NCBI GenBank assembly: GCA_017416885.1
Contig: JAFQAM010000142.1
Coordinates: 1 to 12,719 of the forward strand
Length of the DNA stretch: 12,719 nucleotides
Origin: Clostridia bacterium
GTDB lineage: Bacteria > Bacillota > Clostridia > Oscillospirales > CAG-272
Reading direction: 5' to 3'
Below the pieces are notes generated by a model. It ran no database searches, was not told the DNA's origin, and saw only the letters and a list, made by a program, of their open reading frames with translations. Positions 12,573-12,719 of the stretch are shown here, piece after piece. Numbering within the stretch: position 1 is the stretch's first letter; each line of letters begins with the position of its first letter. The translations under genes and the position numbers were made by a program.

Positions 12573-12719
12573 TCCTTTGCGGACTTTACAGGCTGGTGAA
12601 ACCGAAAAGCAAATTTTAAAGCTGTGGTCGCTTGTCGGTCGAGACGATAACGAACCTTTTTAATGTAGGAATTTTCCCGTTGGGAGAAATTCCGATTTTG
12701 CTTTTCTATTTGCGACTGC
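12573..12719 (-). promoter_or_regulatory. Shared ~147-bp promoter/leader repeat, copy B (rhamnosidase gene), cut by window end
   Basis: Counterpart of 9508-9653. The possible promoter on the minus strand is TCGACC (12642-12637), an 18-bp spacer and TAAAAT (12618-12613). Differences from copy A cluster in the spacer (including a 1-bp indel). The hairpin, the TTCGTTATCGTCTCGAC block and the leader proximal to the ribosome-binding site are conserved. The repeat still matches at the last base, so its true upstream limit is unknown. Confidence 0.65.
12663..12693 (+). repeat. GTAG-hairpin element (GAATTT type) within leader copy B
   Basis: Same GTAG, GAATTT...AAATTC, CG layout as at 9598. Two loop-side substitutions relative to copy A lengthen the inner stem (CCC/GGG). 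Confidence 0.6.

Overview
The window looks like chromosomal DNA of a Clostridia-type Bacillota, probably an uncultured Oscillospirales/Ruminococcaceae-like gut or rumen bacterium. The evidence is strong AAGGAG ribosome-binding sites, near-consensus sigma-A promoters, Gram-positive style lipoproteins, and an AT-leaning composition. The taxonomic placement is an inference. There are seven genes, apparently all monocistronic. Between them, from about 3.9 kb on, lie intergenic regions unusually rich in structured repeats.

Layout. 1-2322 (-): 3'-truncated gene for a large TlpA/thioredoxin-fold lipoprotein with a consensus promoter. 2607-3899 (+): AlbA_2/Schlafen-type regulator with a TTGACA-17-TAGAAT promoter and a helically phased operator-like repeat. 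3900-4471: probable promoter followed by a long hairpin-rich stretch. 4472-6226 (+): DXS-like thiamine-diphosphate enzyme lacking the residues that clamp the acceptor phosphate in true DXS. 6227-6690: hairpin array, then the control region of the next gene. 6691-8013 (+): alkaline phosphatase lipoprotein. 8014-8327: hairpin array and terminator. 8328-8738 (-): small PH-like hypothetical protein. 8739-9121: terminator and mixed repeats. 9122-9499 (-): methylglyoxal synthase. 9500-10375: shared leader repeat, miscellaneous repeats and a tandemly duplicated hairpin array. 10376-12565 (-): GH78-type alpha-L-rhamnosidase. 12573-12719: a second copy of the leader repeat, cut by the window end.

The most unusual content is non-coding. 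(1) Modular hairpin arrays: short perfect palindromes, mostly with GNA triloops (GAA, GTA, GCA), are strung together by one of three short linkers (ATATCGAA, AATTTAGC, CATTTCAA). Arm sequences vary while pairing is kept, and the GNA-loop strand always matches linker orientation. (2) A second class, GTAG followed by a variable hairpin and a closing CG, occurs nine times and resembles the REP-element format. (3) A ~147-bp promoter/leader repeat stands immediately upstream of both methylglyoxal synthase and the rhamnosidase. Rhamnose breakdown yields DHAP, the substrate of methylglyoxal synthase, so shared regulation is a testable idea.

The genes do not form one obvious pathway. The themes are carbohydrate and phosphate metabolism (rhamnosidase, methylglyoxal synthase, alkaline phosphatase, DXS-like enzyme) plus one regulator and one envelope redox protein.
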